Source: a virus. From it: DNA of 20,783 nucleotides. Every line of letters begins with the position of its first letter. The first letter of the stretch is position 1. Where the stretch lies: positions 1 to 20,783 of the IMG/VR virus record IMGVR_UViG_3300046836_000470; one strand, written 5' to 3'. The notes under the pieces were generated by a model that saw only the letters and a program-made list of their open reading frames with translations, searched no databases and had not been told where the DNA came from. Made by a program: the position numbers and the translations under genes. This document shows positions 1 through 6,941 of this stretch, one piece after another.

Positions 1-197
1 ATGTCGCCTACGGGTTCCTGGCGCTCGCGGCCTTGCTCGGCGCTAAGGCCCTAGGGCTGCTAGGTCGGTTGCAAAGCGCCGCGGTTGCGTTTCTGCCACG
101 AGTGAGGATCGAAGCACCGCCGCGCCGGCCACGGATCTGGCGGCGGACGTGGTTATCACGCTCTGCACCGACTGCGGGCCAGGGCCGGGTGACTTCG

Positions 198-350
198 ATG
201 CCTGAGCAGCGGAACGAGTCGAGTGCCGCGAGCGTCTGGTTCTGTCGCTGCCAGAACGACGAGTTGGCGGGCGACCTCGTGTTCCGTCGCGAGCAGCCTG
301 CCGACGTGTCGAAGTGCGAGGACTGCGGATCCGAACAGCCTGCCGCGTAA
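198..350 (+). CDS. Small putative zinc-ribbon protein (50 aa)
   Basis: A 50-residue ORF with two cysteine pairs, C16-x-C18 and C40-x-x-C43, spaced like a small zinc ribbon. Its function is unknown. The reading frame is open back to the left edge, so a longer protein or a fused upstream piece is possible, but the sequence before M198 is Arg-rich and not convincingly protein-like. An overlapping frame ending at 205 also carries a Cys-x-x-Cys pair (LCTDCG), which could mean that a longer zinc protein has been broken by a frameshift. The Shine-Dalgarno sequence is weak (GGGTGA). A strong terminator 24 bases past the stop supports a real rightward transcript. It could belong to the phage or to the host flank. 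Confidence 0.35.
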   Translation: MPEQRNESSAASVWFCRCQNDELAGDLVFRREQPADVSKCEDCGSEQPAA

Positions 351-373
351 GCTCGCGGCGTAGCTGAACGACG

Positions 374-404
374 AAGCCCCGCTGTCGAGCGGGGCTTTCG
401 TTTC
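374..404 (+). terminator. Rho-independent terminator
   Basis: Perfect 10-bp stem AAGCCCCGCT / AGCGGGGCTT (374-383 and 388-397) with the 4-base loop GTCG, followed by a T-rich tail TTCGTTT. It lies just after the small ORF ending at 350 and upstream of the integrase, so it should insulate the integrase from upstream transcription. The stem starts with AA and ends with TT, so it could work in both directions. Confidence 0.75.
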
Positions 405-544
405 ACTTAGGTATGGCGCTTATCCACTGCTCCCTTGGAGGACTTGCGCAAGGGCGCCTGATCTGCTTCAATGGGGTCATGAATCCCGCTCTGGTTTGCG
501 TTCTTGTTGACGATGCCCTCTGTAAGCGATCGCTAGGAAAGTAA
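405..544 (+). promoter_or_regulatory. Integrase upstream region with two short palindromes
   Basis: Noncoding gap before the integrase. It contains two perfect 10-bp palindromes, CTTGCGCAAG at 443-452 and AGCGATCGCT at 525-534. The second lies directly upstream of the integrase Shine-Dalgarno AGGAAAG (535-541). A TTGACG hexamer at 507-512 could be a -35 element, but no good -10 is seen at the right distance. Serine-integrase attachment sites are usually next to the integrase gene, so attP or attL may lie here. The core cannot be defined without the other end of the element. The promoter and att assignments are inference. Confidence 0.25.
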
Positions 545-1912
545 ATGTCGACCGCCCGTCTCATCCCCTACATGCGCAAGTCGTCGGGCGAGGACCCGAC
601 TGGCTCGCTCGAGCGGCAGCGGCGCGCCATCCGCGCCTGGGCCGAGCTCAATAAGGTCGAGCTCGCGCCCGAGGTCTGGGAGCCTGGCGTCTCCGGTAAG
701 ACACCGTGGCAGCAGCGCGGCCTCGGGCTGGCGATCGAGGCTGTGGGACGCGGCGAGGCCGCCGGCATCGTCTGCGAGGAGCAGAGCCGCATGTCCCGCG
801 AGAAAGGCCTACAGACGGCCGAGGTCTGGGATGCTCTCCAGCGCGTCGGAGCACGCCTCGTCTGCGTCGCCGAGGGCATGGACACCGCATCGAGCGACCA
901 AGAGCTGAACTTCTCGATTCGCGCGGCGCTGGCCCGCGAACAATGGAAGCAGTACCAGCGGCGCTCCAGGGCTAACGTCGAGCGGGCTAACCGGCTCGGC
1001 TACCAGATCGCCCGCATGCCCTTGGGCTATCGCAAGGACGAGCACGGCCGCATCGAGGTCGACCCCGCCACGGCGCCGCTCGTCAGGGAAGTGTTCGAGC
1101 GCCGCGCGTCTGGCGCCGGCTGGAACCCGCTGGCTGACTACCTGACCGAAGTGACGGGCCGGCGCTGGCCGCTGAACAGCGTGCGTGAGCTCGTACGCAA
1201 CGATCTCTACAAGGGCGTCCTGAGGCACGGCGACCTCATAAGCGAGTGGAGTCCTGGAGCAGTCGTCGACGAGGCTCTGTGGGCGGCGGCGCAGCGGCGC
1301 ACCACGCACGACCCTCGAGCTTCGCGCAGCGATGGCTTCTACCTGCTGTCGGGCCTGGCCCGCTGCGGCGCGTGTGGCTACGCGCTCAACCCGAACCGCG
1401 CGGGCACACGCAAAGACGGCAGCGAGCGCCTTCGCTACGTCTGCCGCAACCGCCAATGCCCGACGCCCAGGCCGCAGATCGAGGCCCGCCGCCTGGAGCG
1501 GTACGTCGAGATCCAGACAAAGGCCGTCGCCCACGAGTTCACGACGCGAGCGCATGCGCCCGACCTCAGCGCCTTGGAAGACGCGGTCACGGCGGCCAAG
1601 CGTCGCCTCGACTGGATGACGACACCCGAGGCCGTCGACGGCCTGGCCGAGATGTACGGCGCCGCGGTCAAGCAGTACCGCGAGGCGCACGACGCGGCGC
1701 TCGCCGCGCTCGGTGAGGCGCGCCAGCAGTCAGGTGTCGCGGAGCGCTCGTTCGATCTCGGGGCGGTCTGGGACGATCTGCCGCCCAGCGATCGACGCGA
1801 GGCACTGCGCCTGTTCTGGAAAGAGATTCGGGTCGGACGCCGCGAAGGCGGCAGCCAGCCCGTGACGCTCGTCGCCCGTGGGCCCGGCGGCGAGACGGAA
1901 CTAGATCTATGA
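545..1912 (+). CDS. int: Large serine recombinase (phage integrase)
   Basis: 455-residue large serine integrase that would carry out site-specific integration of the phage DNA. The N-terminal resolvase domain (about 1-150) has the YxRxS signature with catalytic S13 and R11, the SLERQ helix (21-25) and the SRMSRE segment (81-86). A recombinase domain follows (about 150-260, with the GYQIARMPLGYR block at 152-163). A zinc ribbon has C274-x-x-C277 and C300/C305. A C-terminal coiled coil (about 340-400) is the region that controls synapsis in this family. Length is normal for the family. The ATG at 545 follows AGGAAAG at normal spacing. The stop overlaps the next gene (ATGA). Directionality would need a separate factor, which is not seen here. 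Confidence 0.95.
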   Translation: MSTARLIPYMRKSSGEDPTGSLERQRRAIRAWAELNKVELAPEVWEPGVSGKTPWQQRGLGLAIEAVGRGEAAGIVCEEQSRMSREKGLQTAEVWDALQRVGARLVCVAEGMDTASSDQELNFSIRAALAREQWKQYQRRSRANVERANRLGYQIARMPLGYRKDEHGRIEVDPATAPLVREVFERRASGAGWNPLADYLTEVTGRRWPLNSVRELVRNDLYKGVLRHGDLISEWSPGAVVDEALWAAAQRRTTHDPRASRSDGFYLLSGLARCGACGYALNPNRAGTRKDGSERLRYVCRNRQCPTPRPQIEARRLERYVEIQTKAVAHEFTTRAHAPDLSALEDAVTAAKRRLDWMTTPEAVDGLAEMYGAAVKQYREAHDAALAALGEARQQSGVAERSFDLGAVWDDLPPSDRREALRLFWKEIRVGRREGGSQPVTLVARGPGGETELDL

Positions 1913-2559
1913 TCCGTCGTGTGTCTACCGCGCTTGCCCTCGTAGCCAGTATCTTCGTGACGGCCGCCCCGGTCGGCTCAGGCGCAGTTCCGGTGCCGGG
2001 GGTGCAGACGATCACCGTCGTCAATACGGCCGGCGTGTCAAGAGAGAAGCTGCGGCGCGTCGAGCGCGCCGTTCAGCGTCAAGTAGAAATCGTCAGGCGC
2101 TGGTGGCAAGTGCCGCGGGTCAGGTTTGGTCCAGGCGGCTGGCCGGTGACGCTCGTGCGGTCGACGCCGACGGTGTGCGGCGAAGATGCCGGAGGATGCC
2201 ACAGCGCGACGGCGACGGTCGATGGAGCGCTCGTTCCTTGGGCGATCGTAACTACGAGCACAAAAATCAGCGGCAGCCCGTGGGCCACACCGTTCGATCA
2301 TGAGATCATCGAGATGCTGACGAACCCGGATACGCTCCTGTTCGATGGCGGCGCGGTCGAGGTTTGTGACATCACGCAAGGCTGGAACTACTTGAACAAA
2401 GGTGTCTGGCTCGCCGACTTCGCGCTGCCGAAGGCGTACGTGCCCGGGTCGCGCGGCATGACCGACTACATGCATCAGGTCAGCGCGAAAGACGTGCGCT
2501 CGCAGTTCGCCTTCGACGGCCTATCTCTCCCCGTTCCTATCTCGCCCACGGTCGGGTAG
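1909..2559 (+). CDS. Secreted protein with HExxE motif, possible metallopeptidase
   Basis: 216-residue protein overlapping the integrase stop by ATGA, so its translation is probably coupled to it. The N-terminus looks like a signal peptide: RR at 3-4, a hydrophobic run at 7-20, and a likely cleavage site near 20-26. The mature part has H131-E132-x-x-E135 in a DHEIIEMLTNPD block, followed by VEVCD (150-154) and WLADF (167-171). This arrangement resembles exported proteins of unknown function with a HEhhE block followed by E-V-C-D and a V-S-D-F-like motif. HExxE suggests zinc binding with Glu ligands, but no activity is proven. C90, C97 and C153 could form disulfides. A terminator follows directly. 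It is probably a cargo gene (lysogenic conversion) rather than a recombination factor. Confidence 0.7.
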   Translation: MIRRVSTALALVASIFVTAAPVGSGAVPVPGVQTITVVNTAGVSREKLRRVERAVQRQVEIVRRWWQVPRVRFGPGGWPVTLVRSTPTVCGEDAGGCHSATATVDGALVPWAIVTTSTKISGSPWATPFDHEIIEMLTNPDTLLFDGGAVEVCDITQGWNYLNKGVWLADFALPKAYVPGSRGMTDYMHQVSAKDVRSQFAFDGLSLPVPISPTVG

Positions 2560-2565
2560 ACAAAA

Positions 2566-2597
2566 CGCCCCGCCTTTCAGCGGGGCGCTTCGTTTCG
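2566..2597. terminator. Bidirectional terminator between convergent operons
   Basis: 8-bp GC stem CGCCCCGC / GCGGGGCG (2566-2573 and 2580-2587) with loop CTTTCA. A T-containing tail follows on the plus side (CTTCGTTTC), and TTTTG follows on the minus side (AAAA at 2562-2565). It lies between the rightward integrase unit and the end of the leftward late operon, as expected for a shared terminator. Confidence 0.75.
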
Positions 2598-2632
2598 GGC
2601 CGGGCTTGACCGCTCGTGTCGGGGCGAGCCGT

Positions 2633-2698
2633 TCACGCGGCCCGCTTCTTCATGATCGCCGCGCAGGCACCGACGATCAGTCAGTCGAGCAGGCTCAT
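2633..2698 (-). other. Possible broken mini-ORF after the holin
   Basis: The holin stop overlaps an ATG (ATGA). That frame encodes only MSLLD before TGA, then continues in frame as LIVGACAAIMKKRAA to a second TGA at 2633. A hydrophobic stretch followed by KKR looks like the end of a tiny membrane protein with one nonsense codon. It is too short to be sure and could be chance. Confidence 0.12.
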
Positions 2699-2895
2699 GA
2701 GGAGCTCCGTCCCAGAAACATCTGCGCCTGGACGGCCGCGAACTTGCCGGCCGAGAGCGCCGCGGCGAGCCCTGCGGCCTTGAGCTGGGTCGTGTCGCCG
2801 AGTGTGGTGACAGAGGCCAGAGAGATGAAGGTTATGACGAACGTGGCGCCGACCCGCTCGGCGAAGTCGACGATCTTGAGCGTGTTCTTGGTCAT
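2695..2895 (-). CDS. Holin, r1t-like
   Basis: 66-residue membrane protein in the lysis cassette. The DFAERVGATFVITFISLA block at the N-terminus and the second hydrophobic stretch (LKAAGLAAALSAGKFAA) match the pattern of small r1t-type phage holins, where a D-x-x-E-R-x-x-x-T-F motif enters the first membrane segment. It would make lesions in the cytoplasmic membrane and so time lysis, letting the lysins encoded just upstream reach the wall. The ATG at 2895 follows GAGGAG at good spacing. It is the last clear gene of the late operon before the terminator. The family match is from memory of the motif. Confidence 0.7.
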   Translation of the reverse strand: MTKNTLKIVDFAERVGATFVITFISLASVTTLGDTTQLKAAGLAAALSAGKFAAVQAQMFLGRSSS

Positions 2896-2903
2896 GCTTC
2901 TCC

Positions 2904-3227
2904 TCAGTGCGGTAGGTAGGCGTGGAGCGTCAGCAAGATCGCGGCCAGGGCCGCCAGTCCGGCCAGACTTGGCACGCCGTAGCGCCAGCGCTCGAGCTTG
3001 TCGAGGCGGACGCCCTGTTTTCCGACATCGACCGGAAGGTTGATTCGGGTAGCCTGGCTCAGTTCGAGTTGAACGATGCGCTTGTCCATCTCGGCCACGA
3101 CAGATGCGTCGGCCTTATAGTCGAGCGCGATCGTCAGCCGGTCGACAAGCCGAAGTTCCATCTGGGATAACTCGGCTCGTAATGTCTCACGTGAGACCGT
3201 GATCCTGTCAGACCCCTCGCCGGTCAT
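2904..3227 (-). CDS. Coiled-coil membrane protein of the lysis cassette
   Basis: 107 residues starting at the ATG that overlaps the muramidase stop (ATGA at 3227-3224). A longer frame reaching 3413 would run through the muramidase gene and is not credible. Residues about 12-60 are charged and heptad-like, then a short linker, then LERWRYGV (78-85) leads into one hydrophobic segment (about 86-104) and a short C-terminal tail. The likely topology is a cytoplasmic coiled coil with a C-terminal membrane anchor. Position between muramidase and holin suggests an accessory holin or antiholin, but no known family is recognised with certainty. Confidence 0.65.
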   Translation of the reverse strand: MTGEGSDRITVSRETLRAELSQMELRLVDRLTIALDYKADASVVAEMDKRIVQLELSQATRINLPVDVGKQGVRLDKLERWRYGVPSLAGLAALAAILLTLHAYLPH

Positions 3228-3706
3228 GCTAGATCGTCCTGGGCCTTCGTGATCTTGATCTGCGCCTGGGCCAGCTGTGCCTTGACGTTCGCGAGCAGAG
3301 ACTGGGCAGCAGTCAGAGCCGCCTGGAGGTTGCGACGTGCCCTGGCTCCGGCCATCGCTACGGCTGCCGCCTCCATGTGCGGCTTGTAGGCGTCGTTGCC
3401 GAACGTGCTCCATGGCGCATAGTTGGAGCCCTTGCTTGAGATGCGAGCCGCGGCCGCCGTCGCCTGGACAGGGTCGAAGGCCATCGCGTCAGTCACCTCG
3501 GGATGCGCCTTGTCGTTGATCTGCCAGAGGCCGCGGTCGGTGCTGAGGACGGTTACGCCGTCGGCGGCCATGTTGCGGTGGACGGCCGTCGGGTCGCGTC
3601 CTGACTCGGCGCAGACGATCGCGATCCCCTCCTGCGTATCCGTCCCGCCGTTGAAGCCGGCGGCGTCGAGCAGGTCGGCCAGGTCGATGAACGAGACCTG
3701 GCTCAT
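3224..3706 (-). CDS. Lysozyme-like muramidase (endolysin component)
   Basis: 160-residue protein with a lysozyme or transglycosylase-type fold. EGIAIVCAESGRDP (26-39) supplies the likely catalytic E34. STDRGLWQIN (56-65) is the glycan-cleft motif of this superfamily, and NYAPWSTF (95-102) is the conserved end of the domain. After about residue 120 the protein is Ala/Gln/Leu-rich and looks like a coiled coil, not a wall-binding module. The ATG at 3706 overlaps the stop of the CHAP gene (ATGA). A longer frame to 4075 is a shadow of that gene. It would cleave the peptidoglycan glycan strands during lysis, together with the neighbouring peptidase. Confidence 0.85.
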   Translation of the reverse strand: MSQVSFIDLADLLDAAGFNGGTDTQEGIAIVCAESGRDPTAVHRNMAADGVTVLSTDRGLWQINDKAHPEVTDAMAFDPVQATAAAARISSKGSNYAPWSTFGNDAYKPHMEAAAVAMAGARARRNLQAALTAAQSLLANVKAQLAQAQIKITKAQDDLA

Positions 3707-4302
3707 GAGACCCTCACCAGCGCCTCGACGAGCTGGACCGCGCGCGATTCGCGCATGACCTCGCCGCCGTTGCTCCAGTTCGCGTCGCCGGTGTTGCCCT
3801 CGATCGCGTGGACCTGACCGCCGGAGTAGCTCGTCACGAAGCCGACGTGGTCGGCGACGCCGTCGTGGTTCCAGTCGTAGCAGGCGAGCACCGGGCGGCC
3901 GGCGGCGAGCGCCGCGTTGACCGCGCTCGGCGCGATGACCGAGAGCCCGTTCTTGTTCGCACGAGCATCGGCGACGATCGCCGGAACGTAGGCGTACTTG
4001 AACGGACGCCCGACGTGCGAGAGGACGTACGAGACGAAGATGGCGCACCACGGCACGCCGTTCTCGCCGTACCACCGCCCGAAGATCGTGAGATTGCTCC
4101 CCGCCGGGTACTCCTTCGTACCGACGAAATGGGATGCGAGCGCGAGCGCGCGGCGGCTAACCGATTTACGCTGCGGATGGCGGATCCTGATCCGAATCCT
4201 GAGCATGCGGATGCGGGCACGTGCGGCAGCGCGTGCCAGCCTGGGATGATGCTTCAGGTAGGCGCTCAGCGCCTTCCCCGTGAGGATGCGGTACTTCGAC
4301 AT
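3703..4302 (-). CDS. CHAP-domain peptidoglycan peptidase/amidase (endolysin component)
   Basis: 199 residues. The CHAP domain spans about 50-190: GTKEYPAGSN (61-70), PWCAIFVSYV with catalytic C86 (84-93), DHVGFV with H152 (151-156), and IEGNTG (167-172) supplying E168/N170. CHAP enzymes cut peptide or amide bonds in peptidoglycan. The first 50 residues are unusual: very basic, with an Arg-Ile run RIRMLRIRIRIR (30-41). No signal peptide is clear, so export would depend on the holin. The start is well placed: GAAGGAGAAA precedes the ATG at 4302. It is the first gene of the lysis cassette, separated from the tail genes by a structured 90-base gap. Confidence 0.85.
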   Translation of the reverse strand: MSKYRILTGKALSAYLKHHPRLARAAARARIRMLRIRIRIRHPQRKSVSRRALALASHFVGTKEYPAGSNLTIFGRWYGENGVPWCAIFVSYVLSHVGRPFKYAYVPAIVADARANKNGLSVIAPSAVNAALAAGRPVLACYDWNHDGVADHVGFVTSYSGGQVHAIEGNTGDANWSNGGEVMRESRAVQLVEALVRVS

Positions 4303-4324
4303 TAGGGTTTCTCCTTCAGAGAGG

Positions 4325-4393
4325 GGCGCAGGCGCGCGGGCGGGATACAGCCCCAGACCCGCTCCGCGCCTTAGAGGGCTTTCGGCCTGCGCC
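4325..4393 (-). promoter_or_regulatory. Structured gap between tail and lysis genes
   Basis: The 90-base gap contains a perfect 9-bp inverted repeat, GGCGCAGGC (4325-4333) and GCCTGCGCC (4385-4393), enclosing 51 bases. Inside are competing pairings: GGCGCG (4331-4336) with CGCGCC (4365-4370), and GCGGG (4340-4344) with CCCGC (4358-4362). No U-run follows in the leftward direction, so it is not a standard terminator. It may be a partial terminator, a transcript-processing site, or a leader controlling the lysis genes. Confidence 0.35.
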
Positions 4394-5001
4394 TAGACGA
4401 TCTCGACGTAGGCGCCCTTGAGCGTCACGTCTTCAGTTGCGTTGGCGGTGGGTAGAGTCACCGTGAGCGCCAGCGCCTGTGCGACTGTCGTATCTATGGC
4501 GCTCGTGTTCCCGCCCAGCGCATAGGCGAGGTTATTTGCCGTGATCGCCAACTGACCTTCCCCGGTCGTGAAGGTTGCCGCTCCGGCCGCAGCCACGCCC
4601 GCGCTCCAGCGCGCGTCGATACTCGCCCACTGGCTATTCGTAGCCCCTAGGTTCAGAATCTCGGCGCTGATCCGCCAGCCCCACCGGACGCCGACGGAAG
4701 CCCAGACCGCCGCGACAACGTTGGTGTCGATGAGCGTCGTCGCGCCCAACTTCAACTTGTAGCGCGGCCACGCGATATTCGCGCCAGTGGACTGGGCCAA
4801 GTCGCCCCACGCCGTCAGCCGGACCGCCCGGTTGGTGCTCATCGCGCCGGCGCCGATCGTGATCTCACCGTTCAGCAGATCGGTCTCGGCGACCGTGTTG
4901 ACCACTTGCTTCGACGTCGTCTTGCGGTAGTGCGCGCGGGCCACCTCGTTGAGGTAGCCGGTGTCTACAAGCTCGCCTGGTGTTACGGGGATACCGGTCA
5001 T
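4393..5001 (-). CDS. Putative distal tail / tail fibre protein
   Basis: 202 residues, starting at the ATG that overlaps the hub-protein stop (TGATG at 5003-4999). A frame extending to 5100 would overlap the hub gene out of frame. The sequence is Thr/Ala/Asn-rich with alternating patterns typical of beta-sandwich structural proteins (for example LALTVTLPTANATEDVTLKG near the C-terminus). There is no catalytic motif. It is the last gene of the tail module, directly before lysis, where siphoviruses usually carry receptor-binding or fibre proteins. The function is inferred from position. Confidence 0.6.
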   Translation of the reverse strand: MTGIPVTPGELVDTGYLNEVARAHYRKTTSKQVVNTVAETDLLNGEITIGAGAMSTNRAVRLTAWGDLAQSTGANIAWPRYKLKLGATTLIDTNVVAAVWASVGVRWGWRISAEILNLGATNSQWASIDARWSAGVAAAGAATFTTGEGQLAITANNLAYALGGNTSAIDTTVAQALALTVTLPTANATEDVTLKGAYVEIV

Positions 5002-6941
5002 CAGTAGCCTGCTCTCGTCGTGGTTCCGGCCTCGCTGGAGCCCGCAGTCCCAGCCAGCCAGTAGTTCCAGGCCGGGGCTGGGGACAGGCGCCAGACGCAC
5101 GTGGCTTCCGGGCCAGGGCCCCAGGTGATGGCGATGCCGTCAATGAAATATGCCTCGGTCAGCGCGGCGCCGCCGCCTGCCGGGGTACGGACTATGGTGA
5201 TTCGGTCGTTTAGCTCGCGAGAGAGGACTTGCACCCACGTCGGGGAGTCGGTGCCGGGGATCAGCGTCAGCGTCTCGACGACCTCATAGCTGTCCTTCTT
5301 CAGACTGAGCTGCCACTGCGCGTAGGCCAGGGCGCTTGGGTCGTCGAGGTGCTGGGTCGAGTAGTCCTTGCTGCGGGTCAGCATCTTGTCCTGCGAGGTC
5401 GGATCGGTCGCCTCCTGGAGGGCGCCGCCGGAGCGTGTCGCACGGGAGTCGTTGACGATCGCGGTCCGCCGCGTGGTCAGCGAGTCATACAGGATGCGGC
5501 CGCCCGACAGATTATGCGTGTCGCAGAAGGTCGCCAGCGAGGTCGCCAGCGGTCGGGAGCGCCGATCACGGAAACACGCATAGCCCCGACCGTCGAAGTA
5601 GAAGAATCCCGGCTCGGTCAGCTCGGCGTCTCGGATCAATGCCAGCGGCGTTGACGATGCGTCGTCGGCCTGGGCGACCGCCTGCATCAGCGCGTTGCCG
5701 GGGTCGATGGCGCGCCAGGGCGTGGGCCACTGGGGAAGGATCCCGATGCCGTTGCCAGATACATCTCCGGTGCCTAGCACATCGTTGATCCGGTTCCCCG
5801 TGAGCTCGCTCGGAAAGGCGCTCCCCGGCGTGACGACGACAGACGAGGGCGGGGTTTCCAACCGCGCGCCGTAGATCGCGGCGATGGCCGAGGCGGACAT
5901 GGCATATGCATACACCGAGACTTGCTGCATCGCCCCGCCGAATCTGTTGCTGAGGGTAGAGGCGACGACGAAGAGGTTGTTGGTGAACGCGGCACCGGCC
6001 GCAGCGGTTTGCTGTCCCTTCGAGACCCCGTTGATGAACAGCTCGGCCTTTTTGGTGGTGTCGTTGTAGACCAGCGCCCAGTGCACCCACTGGTTAGCCC
6101 CTGGCCACGCGTTCGCCCATGTGATCCCCTGGGTTCCGATCAAGAACCGCACGTCTTCCAGCGAGAACCCCTCGTTGCCTACTCCCAGTCCGGCTCCGCT
6201 CACGCCAGGGTTCATCCCAGAGCTGGCGAAAAGCAAGTCGAAGGCCGTGGCATTCCTACTTGCCCACCCCATGAAGGTAAGGGTGCTCCCCGGTACGAAG
6301 GGCTTGTATGTAGACGCCGTGACCTTGGCGGCGGTGGTGCCATCAAAGCTGGCAGCGGTCGCGCCTCCGAGGAGACCCCCTGCGACTCCGAGCGTCACTC
6401 CGGTGCCGTAGGCCCCGGTGTTGCCATTACCGCTCGCATCGAGTGCCGTGCTCGAACCGACGGGCTCGTCGAAGCGCCAGTGCAGAGCCGGACCGTAAAA
6501 CTCGACAGCGTCGTCGTAGTCCAGCGTGAACGTACGCGTAAATACACGTCCGTTATTGAGAATCTCGAATCCATCGTTGCAGGGGACAAGGACGGTGACG
6601 GCAGACGCATTGTCTTCGATCCGCACCCAACCGTTCTGGATGTCGACCCAGCCGTAAAACACGGCGTAGGGCGTGCCATCCAGCGTGGCGACGACTCGGC
6701 AGGGCTGCATCGGCTGGACATATGGGTAGTACGGCCCGGCGGCGTTGTTGGGGTCGTACTTCCGCGCAGTGTCCAGCAGCGTCCCTTGGCACACGCCCGT
6801 CTGCGCCTGGTCGTCATCGGACTGCCGGCCCCGACTCACGGACAAGGTCTCGAGGTCTGCCGCCAGATCAGTGAACGTCGGCGACGCCAGCAGCGGCGTC
6901 GCGCCGAATGCGATCTCGAAGGTGAACGTCGGCAGGCTCAT
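5001..6941 (-). CDS. Tail-hub minor tail protein with LamG-like domain
   Basis: 646 residues. The N-terminal part (about 25-150) follows the pattern of Dit/hub-type minor tail proteins: LSVSRGRQSD (33-42), then YDPNNAAGPYYPYVQP (62-77), then VFYGWVD (94-100). Inserted after it is a LamG/concanavalin-like sandwich (about 152-360), opening with LHWRFDEP and DASGNGNTG (168-176), then ASFDGT (197-202), VHWALVY (286-292) and LFINGV (301-306). The remainder (about 365-646) resumes the hub protein. LamG domains commonly bind carbohydrates, so this may be a host-recognition module carried on the baseplate. It starts with ATGA overlapping the tape measure stop. Confidence 0.8.
   Translation of the reverse strand: MSLPTFTFEIAFGATPLLASPTFTDLAADLETLSVSRGRQSDDDQAQTGVCQGTLLDTARKYDPNNAAGPYYPYVQPMQPCRVVATLDGTPYAVFYGWVDIQNGWVRIEDNASAVTVLVPCNDGFEILNNGRVFTRTFTLDYDDAVEFYGPALHWRFDEPVGSSTALDASGNGNTGAYGTGVTLGVAGGLLGGATAASFDGTTAAKVTASTYKPFVPGSTLTFMGWASRNATAFDLLFASSGMNPGVSGAGLGVGNEGFSLEDVRFLIGTQGITWANAWPGANQWVHWALVYNDTTKKAELFINGVSKGQQTAAAGAAFTNNLFVVASTLSNRFGGAMQQVSVYAYAMSASAIAAIYGARLETPPSSVVVTPGSAFPSELTGNRINDVLGTGDVSGNGIGILPQWPTPWRAIDPGNALMQAVAQADDASSTPLALIRDAELTEPGFFYFDGRGYACFRDRRSRPLATSLATFCDTHNLSGGRILYDSLTTRRTAIVNDSRATRSGGALQEATDPTSQDKMLTRSKDYSTQHLDDPSALAYAQWQLSLKKDSYEVVETLTLIPGTDSPTWVQVLSRELNDRITIVRTPAGGGAALTEAYFIDGIAITWGPGPEATCVWRLSPAPAWNYWLAGTAGSSEAGTTTRAGY

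Noticed and set aside
3707-4075. N-terminal extension of the muramidase frame
   Set aside because: Overlaps the CHAP gene out of frame with Arg-rich shadow sequence; the ATGA start at 3706 is better.
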